Assembly: GCA_049306275.1 (NCBI GenBank)
Contig: JBAQQB010000091.1
Coordinates: 1-17,677 of the forward strand
DNA: 17,677 bases
Direction of reading: 5' to 3'
From: JADJTT01 sp049306275
Lineage (GTDB): Bacteria; Bacteroidota; Bacteroidia; Chitinophagales; Saprospiraceae
Shown here: positions 14,339 to 17,677 of the stretch, piece by piece
Position numbering within the stretch: position 1 is the stretch's first letter
Layout of the letters: each line of letters starts with the position of its first letter
Translations under genes and position numbers: made by a program
Notes under the pieces: model-generated
The model's input: the letters and a program-made list of their open reading frames with translations, nothing else
The model's database searches: none
What the model was told of the DNA's origin: nothing

Positions 14339-15783
14339 TTCCGCCAAAAGAACGGGGTGAACAAAACCAGTATGGTGAACAGTTCCAGACGCCCCAACAA
14401 CATGAGGAAGGACAATATCCACTTGACGCCGCCAGGCAGCCAGGCGAAATTGTCGACGGGGCCAACCTTGCCAATCCCCGGACCCACGTTGCCCAGACTG
14501 GTGGCGACAGCCCCGACGCTGGTCTCGAAGTCGAGGTCGAATAATGTCAAAGAAAGTGTACCAACGATGAATACGATGAGGTAAATAAGCAGAAAGACCA
14601 GGATATGGGTCAGGATCTGTGGGCGAACGACCTGCCCGTTGAGCCTCAAAGGCACAATGGCCCGGGGGTGCAGGATTCGCTTGAATTCGAGGAATGAATT
14701 TTTCATAAACACCAGGTGGCGGATGATCTTGATCCCGCCGGCAGTGGAACCCGCTGAAGCCCCCAAAAAGAGCAGGATGACGACCAGCAGCACCACCGAA
14801 TCGCCCCATTCCAGGTAATTAGCAGAGACATAACCGGTGGTCGTCATGAGCGAAACGACCTGGAACAGACTATCGCGAAAGGCTTTCTCCCCTCCCAGGT
14901 CAGTATGCGCAATGACCAGCACGGTGATCAGGAGGGTGAAGGCGGCAATGAAAAGAAAGTAAAATTTGAACTCGTCGTTGACCGCCACCTTTTTGAACTG
15001 ACCGGTAAACCCCAGGTAAAGGACGGTAAAGTTGGTGCCTGCCAGAAACATGAACAGGATGATGGTGTATTGCACCCTGGGGATGTCGTAGGCGGCCAGG
15101 CTCTCGTTTTGGGGAGAAAAGCCGCCGGTCGACATGGTGGTCAAGGCATGGTTGATGGCGTCGAAAAAGTCCATTTCAAAGGCCCAAAGCAGTGCGGTGA
15201 GCGCCATGGTGAGCCCCAGGTAGATGAACCAAAGGCGCTTGGCGGTCTCCTGGATGCGGGGATGGATCTTGTCGGAAGTGGGCCCCGGCGATTCGGCGGC
15301 GAAAAGCTCGATGCCTCCAAAGCCGAGCAAGGGAAAGATCGCCACGGTGAGCACGATAATGCCCAGGCCGCCGATCCATTGGGTCATGCTCCGCCAAAAG
15401 AGAATGTCTTTTGGCAGGGCCTCGATATCGGTCAGGATGGATGCGCCGGTGGTGGTGACCCCGGAAGCTGTTTCAAAGATGGCGTCGGTGAAATTGGGGA
15501 TGGCGCCGCTGATCAGGTAGGGCAGGCTGCCGAAGCCGATCATGGAAACCCAGCCCAGCGAAACGATCAGGTACCCCTCCCGCTTGTTGACGAAGTTGCC
15601 TTTCTGAAACCGGGCGATCCAGAGCAGGGCCCCCACGGCGATGGTGATGGCGGAAGAATAGACGAAGGCCTCCCAGTTGCCGTCGGGATGGCTCAGGGAA
15701 AAGGGCAGGGCAGTGAGCATGAGCAGCCCGACAATAATGAGCAGGATGCCTACGAAAGAAGTGACTGGGGTCAGGTTGATCAT
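14335..15783 (-). CDS. trkH: TrkH/KtrB-family potassium uptake channel subunit
   Basis: A 482-residue inner-membrane K+ transporter subunit. The four pore-loop filter segments are all visible: 'SGVTTTGAS' (G113), 'TMSTGGFS' (G220), 'MTTTGYVSANY' (G317) and 'TSLGNVGPG' (G431). Conserved flanks include 'QWIGGLGIIVL' and 'AGSTAGGIKIIR', and the C-terminal 'GRLELFTILVLFTPFFW' is typical of the family, so the protein is full length. It needs the cytoplasmic RCK subunit TrkA for gating, encoded immediately upstream. The ATG at 15783 overlaps the trkA stop by one base (TAATG), pointing to translational coupling. The stop codon overlaps the stop of the convergent response regulator gene, with no space for a separate terminator. 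Confidence 0.95.
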   Translation of the reverse strand: MINLTPVTSFVGILLIIVGLLMLTALPFSLSHPDGNWEAFVYSSAITIAVGALLWIARFQKGNFVNKREGYLIVSLGWVSMIGFGSLPYLISGAIPNFTDAIFETASGVTTTGASILTDIEALPKDILFWRSMTQWIGGLGIIVLTVAIFPLLGFGGIELFAAESPGPTSDKIHPRIQETAKRLWFIYLGLTMALTALLWAFEMDFFDAINHALTTMSTGGFSPQNESLAAYDIPRVQYTIILFMFLAGTNFTVLYLGFTGQFKKVAVNDEFKFYFLFIAAFTLLITVLVIAHTDLGGEKAFRDSLFQVVSLMTTTGYVSANYLEWGDSVVLLVVILLFLGASAGSTAGGIKIIRHLVFMKNSFLEFKRILHPRAIVPLRLNGQVVRPQILTHILVFLLIYLIVFIVGTLSLTLFDLDFETSVGAVATSLGNVGPGIGKVGPVDNFAWLPGGVKWILSFLMLLGRLELFTILVLFTPFFWRN

Positions 15784-17123
15784 TAGCGGAACAATTTCTC
15801 GACCTTCCCGATCGCATCCGGCAGGGCGAATACGATGACCTTGTCGCCGATCTGCAACTGAAGATCGCCGGAGGGGATCAGGCTGTCATCGCCGCGGATG
15901 ACCCCGCCGACGATGGCCGTTTCGGGAAAATGGAGTTCCTTCAGCGGCTTTCTGGTCAGCTGGTTGGTCTTGTGCACGATGAACTCGATGATCTCGGCAT
16001 CGACGCCGTTGAGCGATGTAATGGCCTCGATCTGCCCCTTGCGGATGAATCGGAAGATGTTGTTGGCAGCGATGAGCTTTTTATTGATGAGGCTGTCTAC
16101 GCCGATGTCTTGCGAAATATGGACGTATTCCTTGTTCTCCACCTGCGCGATGGTCTTGTAGACGCCCCGGTTTTTGGCGGTGAGACTGGTGATGATATTG
16201 GTTTCGGAATTGGGCGTGAGCGCGATGAAGGCGTCCATTTTCTCAAGACCTTCCTCAATCAGCAGGTCGATATTGCTGGGGTCGCCATTGATGATGAGGG
16301 TGCGCTGCAGGCCGTCGGCCATCTCCCGGCAGCGGTTTTTGTCGGGGTCGACGAGGGTGACGTTAAAGCTTTCTTCCAGCAACTTGGCAGTTTCGTAGGC
16401 CAGCCCGCCGCCGCCCACGATCATGATGTTGCGGATTTTGACCTTCTCCTTGCCCAGGCATTGCTCCAGGGTCGTGGTATCGCTACGGTTGGTGATGAAG
16501 TACACATGGTCTTTCTTGCGCAGGATCGTAGTGCCCCTGGGCAGGATGGTCTGGTAGCCCCGGAGCACGGCGATGGGCCGGGTAGCGAGGTTGGGATTGA
16601 AAGAATTCCAGTTGCTGAGCTGGAGGTTGACCAGCGGAGAGCCCTCCTCGACGGTCAGGCCGACGAGCGACATTTTTCCCCCCTCGAATTCAAATACATC
16701 GGAAAAATAGCACAAGTTGACCAAGCGGAGAATTTCCCTGGCCGCCAGCTGTCTGGGCGAGATCAGCGTGTCGATGCCCAACTCCCGGAAGAGTTCTTTG
16801 CTGGCTTCAGTGAGGTAATCCCGGCTCTCCACCCGGGCGATAGTGCGGTTAGCCCCCATTTTTTTTGCCAGAATAGCCGCAACAATGTTGGTGTTTTCTG
16901 AGGTCGTCACGGCCAGAAACAAATCGGCCCGGTCTACGCCTACATCGCGCAGGAGGCTTATGGACGAGGTATCGCCTTTAACCGTCAGCACGTCGAGGTG
17001 AGTGGAAGCGTAGTCCAGCACCTCCTGGTTGGTGTCGATAATGACGATATCCTGGTTTTCAAAGGAAAGCAGCTGGGCCAGATGAAAACCTACGTCCCCC
17101 GCGCCTGCTATGATGATTTTCAT
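15783..17123 (-). CDS. trkA: TrkA potassium channel regulatory subunit with two RCK modules
   Basis: A 446-residue cytoplasmic protein that binds nucleotide and gates TrkH. It has two RCK_N/RCK_C pairs. The first Rossmann fold starts at residue 1 with 'GAGDVG' (7-12) and the ribose-binding acidic D30 in 'VIIDTN'; the second starts near 231 with 'VGGGGLAYETA' and D259 in 'TLVDPD'. RCK_C segments are about 140-220 and 370-446. The length matches the two-RCK TrkA form rather than the single-RCK KtrA. The ATG at 17123 was chosen because the Rossmann motif begins right there; the upstream in-frame extension is Cys/Phe-rich and not family-like. It is first in a trkA-trkH operon. A GATATTTG (minus strand, 17183-17176) is one mismatch from a -7 element, but no good -33 element was found. 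Confidence 0.95.
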   Translation of the reverse strand: MKIIIAGAGDVGFHLAQLLSFENQDIVIIDTNQEVLDYASTHLDVLTVKGDTSSISLLRDVGVDRADLFLAVTTSENTNIVAAILAKKMGANRTIARVESRDYLTEASKELFRELGIDTLISPRQLAAREILRLVNLCYFSDVFEFEGGKMSLVGLTVEEGSPLVNLQLSNWNSFNPNLATRPIAVLRGYQTILPRGTTILRKKDHVYFITNRSDTTTLEQCLGKEKVKIRNIMIVGGGGLAYETAKLLEESFNVTLVDPDKNRCREMADGLQRTLIINGDPSNIDLLIEEGLEKMDAFIALTPNSETNIITSLTAKNRGVYKTIAQVENKEYVHISQDIGVDSLINKKLIAANNIFRFIRKGQIEAITSLNGVDAEIIEFIVHKTNQLTRKPLKELHFPETAIVGGVIRGDDSLIPSGDLQLQIGDKVIVFALPDAIGKVEKLFR

Positions 17124-17212
17124 TATGCAAAAATTAAAACAGAATCTCTTTCTTTCTGTTGTGGTATGTTGGGTACAAATATCCGAAAACAAGTTTTTTC
17201 AGAATAGATTGC
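17124..17212. promoter_or_regulatory. Divergent promoter region of trkA and the phosphatase gene
   Basis: This 89-bp AT-rich gap separates two divergent starts and must contain promoters for both unless the genes are transcribed from elsewhere. Near-matches to TAnnTTTG exist on the minus strand (GATATTTG) and on the plus strand (TATGTTGG, about 17165-17172), each with one mismatch, and neither has a clear -33 partner. Confidence 0.4.
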
Positions 17213-17668
17213 ATGAAGATATTGATGGTTTGCCTCGGTAATATATGCCGCTCCCCGCTGGCAGAGGGGATCATGAAGGAAAAAGTGCGCGCCCACAGCC
17301 TCGATTGGCATGTCGATTCGGCCGGCACCGGTTTCTGGCATGCCGGCGAAGGTCCCGACCCCCGCTCCGTACGGGTGGCCCGGAAATACGGCATCGATAT
17401 CAGCGGCCAGCGCGCCCGCCAGATAAGCCCCCGCGACCTCGACGAGTTCGACCTGATCTGCGCCATGGACGCCCAAAACTACCAGGATATCCTCCGCCTG
17501 GCTACCGATAACGGCCACCGGCAAAAAGTCCAGCTCATCATGAACTTCGCCCACCCCGGCGAAAACCGCAGCGTGCCCGATCCGTATTATGACGATGAAG
17601 GGTTTGAAGCGGTGTATGAGATGCTGGAGAGGGCGTGCAAAATAATAGTTGATAAGTTTAAAGTTTAG
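17213..17668 (+). CDS. Low-molecular-weight protein tyrosine phosphatase
   Basis: A 151-residue cytoplasmic phosphatase with the full family length. The active-site P-loop 'CLGNICRS' lies at residues 7-14 (nucleophile C7, phosphate-binding R13), and the general-acid loop 'DPYYDD' places the acid at D123. Other family landmarks are 'SAGTGFWHAGEGPDPRSV' (36-53) and 'FDLICAMDAQN' (79-89). Such enzymes dephosphorylate phosphotyrosine in proteins, often linked to exopolysaccharide tyrosine kinases; arsenate reductases share the fold but the DPYYDD acid loop favours a phosphatase. The ATG at 17213 sits immediately before the P-loop as in the family, so the upstream in-frame ATG at 17159 is unlikely. 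No tyrosine kinase is in the window. Confidence 0.93.
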   Translation: MKILMVCLGNICRSPLAEGIMKEKVRAHSLDWHVDSAGTGFWHAGEGPDPRSVRVARKYGIDISGQRARQISPRDLDEFDLICAMDAQNYQDILRLATDNGHRQKVQLIMNFAHPGENRSVPDPYYDDEGFEAVYEMLERACKIIVDKFKV

Positions 17669-17677
17669 AGTGAAGTG

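Noticed and set aside
13571..14809. Minus-strand open frame (412 codons) crossing the response regulator and part of trkH
   Set aside because: It overlaps two well-identified genes and has no family features.
17124..17192. Longer trkA start at 17192
   Set aside because: The extra 23 residues precede the Rossmann GxGxxG motif, which in TrkA proteins starts within the first ten residues.
17159..17212. Longer phosphatase start at 17159
   Set aside because: Family members place the P-loop cysteine within about ten residues of the N-terminus; the ATG at 17213 does this.

Overview
The window looks like chromosomal DNA from a fairly GC-rich member of the Bacteroidota, most likely Saprospiraceae-like (Lewinella/Haliscomenobacter type). 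The reasons are: a type IX secretion (T9SS) sorting tail on a giant HYR/PKD-repeat protein; a TonB-receptor-like outer-membrane protein with a carboxypeptidase-regulatory N-terminus; a LytS/LytTR two-component pair; two matches to the Bacteroidota promoter element TAnnTTTG; and start codons without Shine-Dalgarno sequences. The family placement is inference from gene style; no rRNA or marker gene is present.

Left part (1-9346). The first 230 bases hold no convincing gene, but three compact inverted repeats lie there, two of the three sharing bases or lying close together downstream of the first gene's stop. A minus-strand gene (231-2504) encodes a class III nucleotide cyclase joined to a membrane segment, a TolB/FlgO-like domain and TPR repeats. 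Divergent from it is a 2201-residue secreted repeat protein (2741-9346), preceded by a good Bacteroidota promoter. A 31-bp-arm hairpin (9348-9412) separates it from the next, convergent gene and is probably a shared terminator.

Middle (9415-14338). A 941-residue outer-membrane beta-barrel protein (minus) is divergent from a histidine kinase and LytTR response regulator pair (plus, ATGA overlap). The 329-bp gap between them carries the most striking non-coding feature: seven 13-bp palindromes of two alternating types with centres exactly 20 bp apart (40-bp tandem unit). It is a candidate operator array controlling one or both flanking transcripts, and the adjacent LytTR regulator is an obvious but unproven candidate for the binding protein. 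A G7 tract lies between the array and the outer-membrane gene.

Right part (14335-17668). A potassium uptake operon, trkA then trkH on the minus strand with a TAATG overlap, converges on the response regulator so tightly that both stop codons share TTAA. Divergent from trkA is a low-molecular-weight protein tyrosine phosphatase, which ends just before the window edge.

No tRNA, rRNA, insertion sequence or CRISPR array was seen.
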